Origin: an uncultured Christensenella sp.
GTDB taxonomy: Bacteria > Bacillota > Clostridia > Christensenellales > UBA1242
Reading direction: 5' to 3'
NCBI GenBank assembly: GCA_910584815.1
Contig: CAJUBT010000014.1
Location: forward strand, 2,611-38,207
Length of the DNA: 35,597 nucleotides
Shown here in pieces: positions 1-9,456 of the stretch. The position numbers and the translations under genes are program-made. How positions within the stretch are numbered: the first letter of the stretch is position 1; each line of letters opens with the position of its first letter. Under the pieces are notes generated by a model that searched no databases, was not told where the DNA came from, and was given only the letters and a program-made list of their open reading frames with translations.

Positions 1-236
1 TTTAACAATAACACAATTTAGTAAAATTAACAAATAACTTTAAAAAATTTTTATTTTTACTTTACATTTAAACACAAAAGAACTACACTTATAAAAAAAT
101 TAAAGCATAACAAAAAACATTTTCAGTAAATTTTATAAAATTTATATTTTGTATTTTACACTCTACCTAGTAATTGTTTTTTGATAAATAGGTTAAAATA
201 AAACACTTAATTTATCTACTTAAAAGGATAATTTTA
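1..236. other. AT-rich intergenic region at left window edge
   Basis: No reading frame of useful length and no RNA gene is visible. The last 20 bases hold the ribosome binding site AAAGGAT of the ABC ATPase gene. I could not pick a convincing promoter; TTGATA at 181-186 has no good partner at the right distance. Confidence 0.6.
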
Positions 237-1151
237 ATGGGTAATATAGTTGAAATTAAAAACTTAAAAAAATATTATAAAGAAGTTAAGGCTGTTGATG
301 ACATTAGTTTTAATGTTAAAAAAGGTAGTTTGTTTGCATTTTTAGGGCTTAATGGTGCTGGTAAAAGCACAACCATAAACATTATTGCAGGTGTTTTAGA
401 CAAAGATGCTGGCTGTGTTAAAATTGATGACCTTGATATAGACACAGACTTAAATAAAATTACAAACACCATTGGCATTGTTTTTCAACATTCGGTTTTA
501 GATGAAAAGCTTTCTGTTTTAGATAACCTTAAATTTAGAGCAGGGCTTTACAATATTTCAAAAGAAGTTTTTAAAACTAACCTTGAATTTTTAAGCACAA
601 AATTAGAGTTTACCGACCTTTTAAACAGGCCTTTAAACAAACTTTCTGGGGGGCAAAAAAGAAGAATAGATATTGCAAGAGCATTAATACATAACCCTAC
701 CCTTTTAATTTTAGATGAACCAACCACAGGTTTAGACCCTGTTACAAGAATGCTTGTTTGGAACTTAATTGGCGAACTTAGAAAAAACAAAAACTTAACT
801 GTGTTTTTAACAACTCACTATATGGAAGAAGCAAGCGAAGCTGACCAAATTGTTATTATAGATGAAGGCAAAATTGTGGCTAACGATACCCCAATAAATC
901 TTAAAAACAAATATGCTAACGATTTTTTAAAAATTTATAGTTATAACAAAAAGTTATTATCTGCGTTAAAAAAAGATAACATAGTTTTTACCGAACATAA
1001 CGAGCATTTAGAAATTGCACTAAAGGATGTTGCTGAAGCAAAAGATATTATAATTAAACATAATAAATTAATTACAGATTTTGAAGTTATTAAAGGCAAA
1101 ATGGACAATGTGTTTTTAAATGTTACTGGCAAACAATTAAAGGAGTTTTAA
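237..1151 (+). CDS. ABC exporter ATP-binding protein (ABC-2 / DrrA-like)
   Basis: This is a 304-residue ATPase subunit of an ABC-2 type exporter, acting at the cytoplasmic face of the membrane. Visible motifs are Walker A GLNGAGKST (about 37-45), a Q-loop Gln at about 84 (VFQHS), the ABC signature LSGGQ (about 136-140), Walker B LLILDEP (about 156-162) followed by TTGLDP, and the H-loop His in LTTHYMEEA (about 194). The last 80 residues match the C-terminal extension usual in DrrA-type ATPases. The start is supported by AAAGGAT upstream. The gene ends 4 bases before the permease start at 1156, so the two form one exporter operon. The substrate cannot be read from the sequence; drug, lipid or peptide export are all possible. 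Confidence 0.93.
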   Translation: MGNIVEIKNLKKYYKEVKAVDDISFNVKKGSLFAFLGLNGAGKSTTINIIAGVLDKDAGCVKIDDLDIDTDLNKITNTIGIVFQHSVLDEKLSVLDNLKFRAGLYNISKEVFKTNLEFLSTKLEFTDLLNRPLNKLSGGQKRRIDIARALIHNPTLLILDEPTTGLDPVTRMLVWNLIGELRKNKNLTVFLTTHYMEEASEADQIVIIDEGKIVANDTPINLKNKYANDFLKIYSYNKKLLSALKKDNIVFTEHNEHLEIALKDVAEAKDIIIKHNKLITDFEVIKGKMDNVFLNVTGKQLKEF

Positions 1152-1155
1152 ACCT

Positions 1156-2079
1156 ATGGAGTTGAAAAAATTAAAACTACTTGTTATAAGAAACAATAAA
1201 TTATATTTTAAAGATAAAATGCAATTTTTTCTATCCTTACTTACACCAATAATTTTAATTGTTTTATTTTTAACCTTTTTAGGCAATGTTTATAAATCTT
1301 CCCTCTTATCTTTTGTGCCAGAAGGAATTACATTAGATAGCAGTATAATTAATGCCTTTACTAGCAGTTGGTTATTTTCTTCCATACTTGCAACTTCCTG
1401 TGTTACTGTTGCTTTTTGCTCTAACATAATGGTTATAGATAAAATTAACAAAGCCAATTTAGATTTTAAAATTACACCTGTTAAAAAAACAACTATTCAA
1501 GTTAGTTATTTTGTTTCTAACTTTATTGCAACTTTTTTAATATGTTTTATTGTTTTTATTATAAGTCTAATTTTTTTTGCAATAATAGGTTGGTATTTTA
1601 GTTTTGTTGATGTTTTACTAATTCTTGTTAACATAGTTTTAGGGGTGTTAATGGGGTCGTTAGGGGCAACAATAGCAATGACTTTTATATCTTCTCAAGG
1701 TGCATTAAGTGCAGTTTGCACATTATTTTCAGCAATGTATGGTTTTCTTTGTGGGGCTTATATGCCAATATCGCAATTTTCAACAGGAATTCAAAACTTT
1801 GTTGGTTTTATTCCTGGAACTTACATAACTGTGTTGCTAAGAAATTTTTATATGCGAGGAATAATTGGCGAACTTGGAAAGGTTATGCCACCAGAAACAA
1901 TAGATGGGCTAAAACAAGGCTTTGATAATGTTTATAATTTTTTTGGCAATGAAGTTAGCTCACTTGCTATGTATATAATTGTAATTGCAACAATTATGGT
2001 GCTGTTTAGCGTTTATGTTCTTATTGTTTATTTAAGAAGCAAAAAACACAAGCATAAAAATTACGCAATTAAAACTTAA
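1156..2079 (+). CDS. ABC-2 type exporter permease
   Basis: This is a 307-residue integral membrane protein with about six hydrophobic segments, the first at about residues 24-46 and the last at about 273-295, ending in a Lys/His-rich cytoplasmic tail. Layout and length fit the ABC-2 permease family, which pairs as a dimer with a DrrA-like ATPase. The ATPase gene lies 4 bases upstream, so co-translation is expected. The long extracytoplasmic loop after the first helix and the Gly-rich fourth and fifth helices are typical of the family. No clear terminator follows; the next gene has its own promoter-like element. Function as an exporter is well supported; the substrate is unknown. Confidence 0.9.
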   Translation: MELKKLKLLVIRNNKLYFKDKMQFFLSLLTPIILIVLFLTFLGNVYKSSLLSFVPEGITLDSSIINAFTSSWLFSSILATSCVTVAFCSNIMVIDKINKANLDFKITPVKKTTIQVSYFVSNFIATFLICFIVFIISLIFFAIIGWYFSFVDVLLILVNIVLGVLMGSLGATIAMTFISSQGALSAVCTLFSAMYGFLCGAYMPISQFSTGIQNFVGFIPGTYITVLLRNFYMRGIIGELGKVMPPETIDGLKQGFDNVYNFFGNEVSSLAMYIIVIATIMVLFSVYVLIVYLRSKKHKHKNYAIKT

Positions 2080-2132
2080 TAAAAACCAGGTTTAATTAAA
2101 TTAGTTATTTATTTTATTAATTTTTTTTGTTA

Positions 2133-2156
2133 TGTTAAAATAATAAAAAGTTAAGG
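2133..2156 (+). promoter_or_regulatory. Extended -10 promoter and RBS of the DUF1653 gene
   Basis: TGTTAAAAT at 2133-2141 has the form TGnTAnAAT of an extended -10 element. It is followed at 2152-2156 by an AAGGAG-type ribosome binding site ahead of the ATG at 2168. No good -35 hexamer is seen, which is acceptable for extended -10 promoters. Confidence 0.4.
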
Positions 2157-2167
2157 AGAAAAATAAA

Positions 2168-2434
2168 ATGAAAGATGTTAAAATACACGGTGTTTACAGA
2201 CATTTTAAAGGCGATTACTATATTGTTGAAGATGTTGCAACCCATAGTGAAACAAACGAAAAATATGTTATTTATAGAGCATTATATGGCAACCAAGAAC
2301 TTTACACACGCCCACTAGATATGTTCACCGATAAAACAGATAAAATTAAATATCCAGATGCAGACCAAGACTTTAGATTTGAACTACAAAACATTGGCAG
2401 CGCAAGAAGTGCCTTGTTTAAAGATAATAATTAA
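2168..2434 (+). CDS. DUF1653 family protein
   Basis: This 88-residue soluble protein matches the small DUF1653 family from its start: GVYRHFKGDYY near residue 8, HSET at about 26, YRALYG at about 37 and TRPLDMF at about 47. These conserved aromatic and basic positions define the family, which has no established biochemical role. The C-terminal 25 residues beyond the core are lineage-specific. It has its own AAGGAG ribosome binding site and a strong terminator 115 bases downstream, so it is probably monocistronic. No link to the upstream exporter is evident beyond shared direction. Confidence 0.88.
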   Translation: MKDVKIHGVYRHFKGDYYIVEDVATHSETNEKYVIYRALYGNQELYTRPLDMFTDKTDKIKYPDADQDFRFELQNIGSARSALFKDNN

Positions 2435-2543
2435 ACTTTATAATTACAAGGTTTATAAATTTACTATAATAAAAAACTTTTAAAATTATATTATTATCTG
2501 AAACTTTAGTTTTTTATTATATGCCTTAATTAAAATTAAAAAA

Positions 2544-2580
2544 CAAAAAAAACTTTATCTAGTACGATAAAGTTTTTTTA
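2544..2580. terminator. Bidirectional Rho-independent terminator
   Basis: AACTTTATC (2551-2559) pairs with GATAAAGTT (2566-2574) across a 6-base loop. The stem is flanked by A-runs on the left and T-runs on the right, so it can work in both directions. It separates the plus-strand DUF1653 gene from the convergent minus-strand protease gene. Confidence 0.85.
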
Positions 2581-2670
2581 TTTAAATTTTATTAATATTT
2601 AGTTTAAAAACATAACAATTTTTATTTTATTAAAAACTTTAATTTAACTTAAAAGTTAGTGCTTTAAATT

Positions 2671-5600
2671 TCATCGTTTACTTTTTCTAAACATAAAAAT
2701 TGGAGCAAAAATTACAATTAACACAGCAGCCCCTATGCCTATAAATAGTAATAGTTCCTTAGTGCCTTGAGGAATGTTACTTGTAGGATTAATTTCCTTA
2801 AACACAATTTCTAAATTAATATCGCTATGAATGTTTGTTATAGTAAAACTATTATCTTCAACCGAAACTGGCACTCCATTACATTTAACGCTTTCAACAA
2901 AATAGCCTTCTTCCACAGTAATGGTAAAGGTTCTAGCCTCTCCATCGTAAATATCGGTTAAACTCTGATTAGATAAAACACTGCCAAAACTATTATGGTT
3001 TAGGGTTATTGTGTATTTGTTTATTTCAAAATTAACTTGTAAAGTTCTGTTGCCTTTAACGCTATCAAAAGTAAATTTATCCATTTTACCTTTGTTAAAG
3101 CCATCTACAATAACTTGTTCTGCGTGATAATTTGGTAAACCCGTAAAAATAAAAGTTGGCGTTGAGTTGTGTTCCACTGTAATGGTTGCACCACTTATAA
3201 TTAAATTATTGTTATTATCGTAAACATTTCCGTTGCTATTATATTCAATTAAAATAGTATAAGTTGTTATTCCAAAATCTACTTCAAAAGTATGGTTACT
3301 TATTACATTTGTAAATGTATAACCACTATTTAAAACTTGTTGTAATTGAGTGTTATTAAGTTCTACACCATCTACTCTAATGCCAGTTACAAAACACCCC
3401 TCAAAAGTTTGAATAGTATATGTAACATTTTGACCAGTGCTTAATTTGCCCGCAACGCTTGAAATTATTTTGCCTCTATTTTTATTATAAACCAAAGTTA
3501 TTTCAAAGCTAGGCTTTATTATTACGGTAAAGGTTTTTGAAGATAAAGTGCTATCATCCCAATTTGTTACCACTGCATAAAACTTTTTTGTGCCAACACT
3601 TGAAGTGTCTACCTTTAAAATATTATTAGTCTCGCCTTCTAGCAATATGCTATCACTGCCATTATAACTGTACCACTGGTATTTTAAATTTAAACCTCTT
3701 GCATTAATTTGCAAAATGCATTCATCATTTTCGTAACAAGTTCTAGTTAGTTCAACATTATTATTTAAACTAAAAACATCTAAAGCAACAAAGTTATAGC
3801 TATATCTATTTGCATATGTTTGAGCAAAGGTATTAGAGTAACCATAAATTGTTATTGTTTCATCGGTTGGACGGTATAAATAGTTTTCGCTATAAAAATT
3901 AAAGTTTCTGCCTAAAACCAAATTTTCTACACCCGAACCACTGAACAATTGTCCGCCTAAATTAATTATATTTGCAAGGTACACAAAGTTACCTAGTTCA
4001 TAGCAGTTTTCAAAAACCGACCCAGTGAACTTTGCATTAACATTTGTGCTACTTTCCATTGTTCCAAGGGTTGTTACAGTGTTTAAATTTATGTTTTTTA
4101 ATTTATAACAATTTGCAAACCCTTCGTTCTGAATAGTTTTTAAATTGCCAGAAATAACACTTTCCAGCCCTACACAGAAGAAAAACGCACGGTCGCCAAC
4201 TATGCTAACTTCTGGTAAATTAATGGTTTGTAGGTTATAACAAAAGGCAAAAGTTTGTGGTTTAATTTCTTTAACTTTAGTTAAAGTTACCGACTGCAAA
4301 TTCTCGCACCTACTAAAACATTGAATACCTAAGTTTGTAACATAGTTCAAATTTATGTTTCTTAAATTAGTGCAATTATAGAATGCGCCATCCCCTAAAG
4401 TTGTTACAGTACTAGGCAGTTTTACATCTGTAATAAGAACACAGTTTTCAAAGGCGTTATCGCCAATTTTTGTTATGTTATAAGTTTTACCACTAGATGT
4501 ATAACTTGAAGGAATTATAACCCCACCTTCAGTGTAGCTATCTACAAGAGAAATATAAATTTCTGTTTTTCCATTGTTATTATAATAATTAAAATAAAAC
4601 CTAGATAAATTTTTAAAAACATTATGAAAAGTTATGTTATTATTTGCAGCATATGTTTGTGCCACCCCTTCATAACCTATTAAACTAAAGCCATTTAGAA
4701 TTGAATTGTTTGCATACCCAAGTGCTTTTAAACCTATGTTTGTAACACCCTCCCCCAATTTAACTTGTTTTAAACTAGTGCAATTATAAAAAGCTAAATC
4801 TCCTATAACTATAGAATTTTCAAGAGTAATGTTGCTTAGTTTTGTGCAATTATTAAAAGCACTTGCACCTATGGTTTTTAAATTAGGAGCATAAACACCT
4901 GTTAAATTTATACAATCACCAAAAGCTTCGCTTTCTATTGTTTCAACATTTGGCAAACCTATTGTTGTTAATAAGTTGCAATTTTTAAAAGCGTTTGCAC
5001 CTATTTTGGTTACAGGCTTGTTTTCTATAAAGCTTGGAATATCAATTTTAGTCAACCCCAATGTGTTAACACTTAAAATTGTTACTTCGTTATTTTCGAT
5101 TTTGTAATTAAAGATATTTAAGTTTTTATCAATTTCTTCATATTTTATTGAAACGCCATTGCTAGCATTAAAGTTAGTTATAAACTGCTTTGCTGGAGTG
5201 TTTGAGTATATATAAAACATACAATTCTCACCGAACCAATTAAAAGCCAAACTTGAAATATATTTAAGATATGGCGATAAGGTTACACTTGTTGCGGCAG
5301 TTATTCTAACAAAAGCTTCCCTTTCAATTTCTATTATGCTAGGCAAGTCTATTTCTTTTAAACTTCTGCAATTGTAAAAGGCTTCTGCTTTAATAACTTT
5401 TAATTTAGGGGCATTAAAGTTTGTTAACTTTGTACAATTTTGAAAAGCTGCAACGCCAACAGTTTCAAGCTCTGGCACATTTAAGGTTATTATTCCAGAA
5501 GAAGTAAATGCTAGGCTTGCTATATGCTTTATTTTAGGAATAAGAACATTTTCTAATTTTGCACAGTTATAAAAACATTGTGAACCAACAAGTAAAAGTT

Positions 5601-8352
5601 CGGGCATATCTGCACTTTCTAAATTGCCATTATCTTCAAAACATTGAATGCCAACATATTTTACCTTAGGCAAACTTAACGTTTTAATATTACAATCTAT
5701 AAAAGCTTTTGTTCCAATAACTTCAACTTTAGGTAAATATACTTGTGTTAAATTGCTTGATCCATAAAAAGCACAATCCCCAATTGTAACAACACTTGGT
5801 AGCCTAATTGAAGTTAAATTTTCTGGAACAACAATATTATTACAAAAAGCAAAATAATCAACTAAAGTTACTTTCGATAAGTTTATTGTTTGCAAACTTT
5901 CACAATTTGAAAAAGCATATTTGTTAATTGTTAATAAGTTTGGAAATTCGTTATCTGTAACTGCTAACAGATTTTCGCTAAAATAAAAGGCATACATACC
6001 AATTTCAGTTACTCCATTTCCAGTTACCTTTTCTAAGTTACTGCAGCCATAAAAGCCATATCTTCCTATTGTTGTAACGCTGTTTGGCAAATTAACAATA
6101 GTTGGGTTTGCTTCAATAAAGGCTCTCTCCCCAATGCTATTAATGGTAATTCCATTATAACTTGTTGGAACTGTAACTTGCGAAAATAAACCATTATAAC
6201 TAATTAACTCTCCACTGGAAGAAACTGTATAGGCATTTTCAATATCGTTATTATTTAAAATATAAATTTGGTTTGAAACCTTACTATAACCTTTAACCTT
6301 ATTGTTATTGTCTAATAAAAAAGCTCTTGCTCTTACTATTTGAGTTTTGTTAATTAATATAGAACCTGAATATAAGTTTCCATTTTCTAAAGTTGGCTCT
6401 GCACCATTTGTGGTGTAATATATTGCGCTGTTTGAGTTTGCAAATGAAAGCGTTAAACTAAAACTACTGGAATGATCCATATTAACATCACTAAAAGTAA
6501 CAGTGTCATTTAACAATTCTGCATAAGCGTAAGCAACATATGCAAGCCCCTCACCAAAGTAATCATCCCAACCTATAGTTCCTAAGTCTACCGCTTTTGT
6601 TTTAATTATATTTGTAACTTCTGCTGCACCATTTGATGATAAAGAAAATTCCCCGCTAGAGTATAACAAAGCAACAACGCCTGCTATATGTGGGGCAGCC
6701 ATAGAAGTGCCATCCATACTAATTGTGCCACCACCAACACAAGCACTAATAATATCTTCCCCTGGGGCACACACATCTATATATTGCCCCCAATTAGACC
6801 AATAAGGGTGATAATATCCATTATCGCCTGCTCTGCCAACAGCAGAAACAGTTATTGCACAACTAACATTTGCTGGGCTTGCATTGGCCACATCAATTCC
6901 ATCGTTGCCAGCAGCAACAATGGGTAAAACCCCGTTTTTAAACGAATTATTAAGTGCTGTGTTATAGGCATTAAAGTTTGCACTTCCAACTGAACTTATT
7001 CCACCTAAACTTAAATTCATAGCAACTATGTTGTTAAAATAGGAAGAGTCCACTCCGCTAACAGAAACAATACCTTTTTTTAGGTTTGTAACATAATTTA
7101 TGCCAAGAATAATGTTTGTTGTTGCACCAAGCCCGTTATCATTCATAACCTTAACAGGCAAAATTTTAACATTGTTTAAAGTTAAATCTACAACTGTGCC
7201 TGCCACGTGGGTTCCGTGACCTTCAACATCTTCAAACTCATAAGCAGTTGTGCTTGCAGATGTTGAAAAGTTTTTACCGCCATTTGCAATTCTGCCACTA
7301 AACCATTCGTGGTTACTATCTAACCCCGTATCTAAAACGGCAATAATAACAGTGTCTAAATTACCAAGCGAAGATAAATAATCTATGTAACTTTCAATGC
7401 CCATTGCATTGGCACCCCAAGTAACAAAACTGCTTTTAGGGCTTGCTATGGCATTAGAAGAATTTTCTTCTTTAGCAATTAAATTAGAATTTTCTTTTAT
7501 ACCATTACTTTCATTTAAGTTTCTATCAAAACTGTTCTCTTTTTCGTTTGTAACTGCATCATTTAAATGGTTAATTTTATTCTCTTCTTTTTTCTTATCA
7601 TATTCTGTAACATTCAAGTTTTCTTTATCTTCTACAGTATCATCACTAAAACTGTTTTCTATATCTTCAACACTATAAACCCTATCAACTTCTGCCCAAT
7701 CTACTTTAGGCAAACTATTATAATAATTAAGTGCAATCTTACATTCTTCTTCAGTTTTGTATTCAAATATATGTAAATTATTATAGCCTTCAACTTTTTT
7801 TATTGCGCCTTTGCTATCTAATGAATCTGAAGAAGAAACTATAAGTCTTTTAGTTTGAAAAGGGTTTGATAAAATAACTTTATTTTGTGTTTCTAAAACC
7901 TGATATCCCAAATTTTTAGCAACTTCTTGCAACGGAAAATAAAACTTATTGTCTTTCATTTTTGGTTGTTTTAAAGCAACAACAATATCTTTGTTGTTAA
8001 CCAACATAGTGTTATCATCTACACTAATTAAAACACTATTTTCATTTCTTTCAACTTCACAAGTTTTTCCACTTAATTTTACATTACTTTTTGTAATTTC
8101 TTTAAAAGTAAGTGTGTCAACCATTAAGGTGTTATCAATAGTTTTTAAATCTTCCTCTATGTTAAAAACTTTGTCGCAGTCTTTTTCCAATGGGCTTTCT
8201 TTAAGCAAGTTTAAAACAGAGTTGGAAAAACTTTCAAAAGTAACTGCATTGCTATTTCCACTTACAACTAAGCCACTTGAAAAATTGAACACTGCTGTTC
8301 CACACAAGGCAAACAATAAAACAGAAATTATTATAAAAACTTGTTTTTTCAT
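2671..8352 (-). CDS. Secreted subtilisin-like (S8) protease with BspA-type LRRs and membrane anchor
   Basis: This giant cell-surface serine protease has 1893 residues from the preferred start (numbers below count from the in-frame ATG four codons earlier, at 8364). Order of parts: signal peptide (about 5-25); a segment at 115-170 like the copper-amine-oxidase N-terminal stalk domain; an I9-type propeptide at about 172-232 ending DRVY; an Asn/Glu/Lys-rich linker; the S8 domain with Asp345 (AVLDTG), His383 (GHGTHVAG), oxyanion Asn487 (AAGND) and Ser554 (GTSMAAP); a chitobiase/CHB_HEX-like module (YYTTNGAEPT, about 649); many BspA/LRR_5 repeats (about 710-1530, AF..C..L pattern) with two short breaks; an Ig-like module (about 1545-1620); InlB-B-like repeats (about 1625-1860); and one membrane helix at 1871-1892 followed by RKSKR. 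All catalytic residues are present. GGAG lies six bases before the second ATG (8352), while the first ATG has no ribosome binding site, so I start at 8352. Probable role: degrading or binding host or community proteins at the surface. Confidence 0.93.
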   Translation of the reverse strand: MKKQVFIIISVLLFALCGTAVFNFSSGLVVSGNSNAVTFESFSNSVLNLLKESPLEKDCDKVFNIEEDLKTIDNTLMVDTLTFKEITKSNVKLSGKTCEVERNENSVLISVDDNTMLVNNKDIVVALKQPKMKDNKFYFPLQEVAKNLGYQVLETQNKVILSNPFQTKRLIVSSSDSLDSKGAIKKVEGYNNLHIFEYKTEEECKIALNYYNSLPKVDWAEVDRVYSVEDIENSFSDDTVEDKENLNVTEYDKKKEENKINHLNDAVTNEKENSFDRNLNESNGIKENSNLIAKEENSSNAIASPKSSFVTWGANAMGIESYIDYLSSLGNLDTVIIAVLDTGLDSNHEWFSGRIANGGKNFSTSASTTAYEFEDVEGHGTHVAGTVVDLTLNNVKILPVKVMNDNGLGATTNIILGINYVTNLKKGIVSVSGVDSSYFNNIVAMNLSLGGISSVGSANFNAYNTALNNSFKNGVLPIVAAGNDGIDVANASPANVSCAITVSAVGRAGDNGYYHPYWSNWGQYIDVCAPGEDIISACVGGGTISMDGTSMAAPHIAGVVALLYSSGEFSLSSNGAAEVTNIIKTKAVDLGTIGWDDYFGEGLAYVAYAYAELLNDTVTFSDVNMDHSSSFSLTLSFANSNSAIYYTTNGAEPTLENGNLYSGSILINKTQIVRARAFLLDNNNKVKGYSKVSNQIYILNNNDIENAYTVSSSGELISYNGLFSQVTVPTSYNGITINSIGERAFIEANPTIVNLPNSVTTIGRYGFYGCSNLEKVTGNGVTEIGMYAFYFSENLLAVTDNEFPNLLTINKYAFSNCESLQTINLSKVTLVDYFAFCNNIVVPENLTSIRLPSVVTIGDCAFYGSSNLTQVYLPKVEVIGTKAFIDCNIKTLSLPKVKYVGIQCFEDNGNLESADMPELLLVGSQCFYNCAKLENVLIPKIKHIASLAFTSSGIITLNVPELETVGVAAFQNCTKLTNFNAPKLKVIKAEAFYNCRSLKEIDLPSIIEIEREAFVRITAATSVTLSPYLKYISSLAFNWFGENCMFYIYSNTPAKQFITNFNASNGVSIKYEEIDKNLNIFNYKIENNEVTILSVNTLGLTKIDIPSFIENKPVTKIGANAFKNCNLLTTIGLPNVETIESEAFGDCINLTGVYAPNLKTIGASAFNNCTKLSNITLENSIVIGDLAFYNCTSLKQVKLGEGVTNIGLKALGYANNSILNGFSLIGYEGVAQTYAANNNITFHNVFKNLSRFYFNYYNNNGKTEIYISLVDSYTEGGVIIPSSYTSSGKTYNITKIGDNAFENCVLITDVKLPSTVTTLGDGAFYNCTNLRNINLNYVTNLGIQCFSRCENLQSVTLTKVKEIKPQTFAFCYNLQTINLPEVSIVGDRAFFFCVGLESVISGNLKTIQNEGFANCYKLKNINLNTVTTLGTMESSTNVNAKFTGSVFENCYELGNFVYLANIINLGGQLFSGSGVENLVLGRNFNFYSENYLYRPTDETITIYGYSNTFAQTYANRYSYNFVALDVFSLNNNVELTRTCYENDECILQINARGLNLKYQWYSYNGSDSILLEGETNNILKVDTSSVGTKKFYAVVTNWDDSTLSSKTFTVIIKPSFEITLVYNKNRGKIISSVAGKLSTGQNVTYTIQTFEGCFVTGIRVDGVELNNTQLQQVLNSGYTFTNVISNHTFEVDFGITTYTILIEYNSNGNVYDNNNNLIISGATITVEHNSTPTFIFTGLPNYHAEQVIVDGFNKGKMDKFTFDSVKGNRTLQVNFEINKYTITLNHNSFGSVLSNQSLTDIYDGEARTFTITVEEGYFVESVKCNGVPVSVEDNSFTITNIHSDINLEIVFKEINPTSNIPQGTKELLLFIGIGAAVLIVIFAPIFMFRKSKR

Positions 8353-8751
8353 TCGTTTCTCCATTAAGTTAATTATATATATATTTTATGGAAACTTGTT
8401 TTGTTATATTATAAAAAATTTATAAAACATTAAATTTATAAAGTATACCCTTTTTTTTTAACTTATAAATTTAATAGCGGAATTTTAAATTTTTTTAAAA
8501 TTATTTTCAAAAATTGTTTCAAATTTTAAATTTTATTTCAAAACTTTACTACATTAAAATAATAACACAACTTAAAAATTTAACAAAATTATTAAGGCAT
8601 AAATAAATTTATGTATTTATAACTTTTCAAAACCAATAAAAATAAAAAGAACTTTAATAATTGCAATTAAGTTCTTTTAAAAAAATTGATTTAAACCCAA
8701 AAAGCTAGTAAGTTTCTACCTTTTTATTTTTGCGTTAAACTTAAAAAATTT
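8353..8751. other. Intergenic region between greA and the protease gene
   Basis: No gene is seen. It holds the greA terminator (8644-8678) and the 5' region of the protease gene. TATACT occurs on the minus strand near 8440 as a possible -10, but I found no convincing -35 partner. Confidence 0.5.
8644..8678 (-). terminator. Terminator of greA
   Basis: AAAAGAACTT and its complement AAGTTCTTTT form a 10-bp stem around a 14-base loop that can pair further (AATT/AATT). Read on the minus strand it is followed by a T-rich tract, and it lies about 75 bases after the greA stop. Confidence 0.75.
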
Positions 8752-9249
8752 TTAGCCAATGGGCAAATCTATATCATCAACACCTTTGGTTATTTTTTTA
8801 ATTATAATGTGGTAACTATAATTTTCGTTAACCTTAACAAGTATTCTATCTCCTACTTGTTTACCCAAAATTGCCTGACCAAAGGGAGATTCTTTACTAA
8901 TAATTCCATTGCTTGCATCATTTCGCATTGTAGTGGAAATTTGAACAGTTTCAATTTCGTTATCTTCTTCAAATAAAACTTCCACTTTATCAAACAGCCC
9001 AACCTCGTTTTCGTTACTGTTAGGAGTAACAATTTTAGCTGTTTTAATCATAGCACGCAAATATTCAATTCTGCCTTCATTTCTGCCTTTTTCCTTTCTT
9101 GCGGCGTGATACTCTGCATTTTCGCTAAGGTCTCCGTGAGCTTTTGCCTCTATAATATCTTGCGAAATTTTTGGGCGTAAAACAGCAATTCTATAGTCAA
9201 TTTCTTCTTGCATTTTTTGAATGTCTTTTTTTGTTAATTCGTTATACAT
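8752..9249 (-). CDS. greA: Transcription elongation factor GreA
   Basis: This 165-residue protein enters the secondary channel of RNA polymerase and stimulates cleavage of backtracked transcripts. The N-terminal coiled coil carries the tip motif GDLSENAEYHAA, whose acidic residues (about Asp40 and Glu43) are the catalytic pair in the family. The C-terminal FKBP-like domain is marked by SPFGQAILGKQVGD. Length is close to the usual 158 residues, with a slightly longer linker. AAAGGTG 10 bases upstream supports the ATG. It is probably transcribed alone: a terminator lies downstream and a 207-base gap separates it from the ttcA-like gene. Confidence is very high. Confidence 0.97.
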   Translation of the reverse strand: MYNELTKKDIQKMQEEIDYRIAVLRPKISQDIIEAKAHGDLSENAEYHAARKEKGRNEGRIEYLRAMIKTAKIVTPNSNENEVGLFDKVEVLFEEDNEIETVQISTTMRNDASNGIISKESPFGQAILGKQVGDRILVKVNENYSYHIIIKKITKGVDDIDLPIG

Positions 9250-9456
9250 TTATAGTTACACCTTTTATAGTTTATAACAGCTTATTATTTAATTTTTATA
9301 AAGGTTTTTTATAATCATTTAAATAATTTCACTTTTCAAGCACTTTTTATTTTAATAAAAATTTAATTAAAACTTAAAAATTTATATTGTTTCTAAATTG
9401 TATTTTTTATAAATAATTAGTATTCTTATTTCTTTAAAAATGTTAGTTTATAAACA

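Noticed and set aside
2761..2775. Possible sortase motif (IPQGT) before the protease membrane helix
   Set aside because: It lacks the LPxTG pattern and is not separated in the usual way; the helix followed by RKSKR alone explains anchoring.
7949..8425. 158-codon plus-strand frame over the protease N-terminus
   Set aside because: It is antisense to a convincing signal peptide and stalk region, has Ser/Leu/Phe-rich shadow composition and no ribosome binding site.
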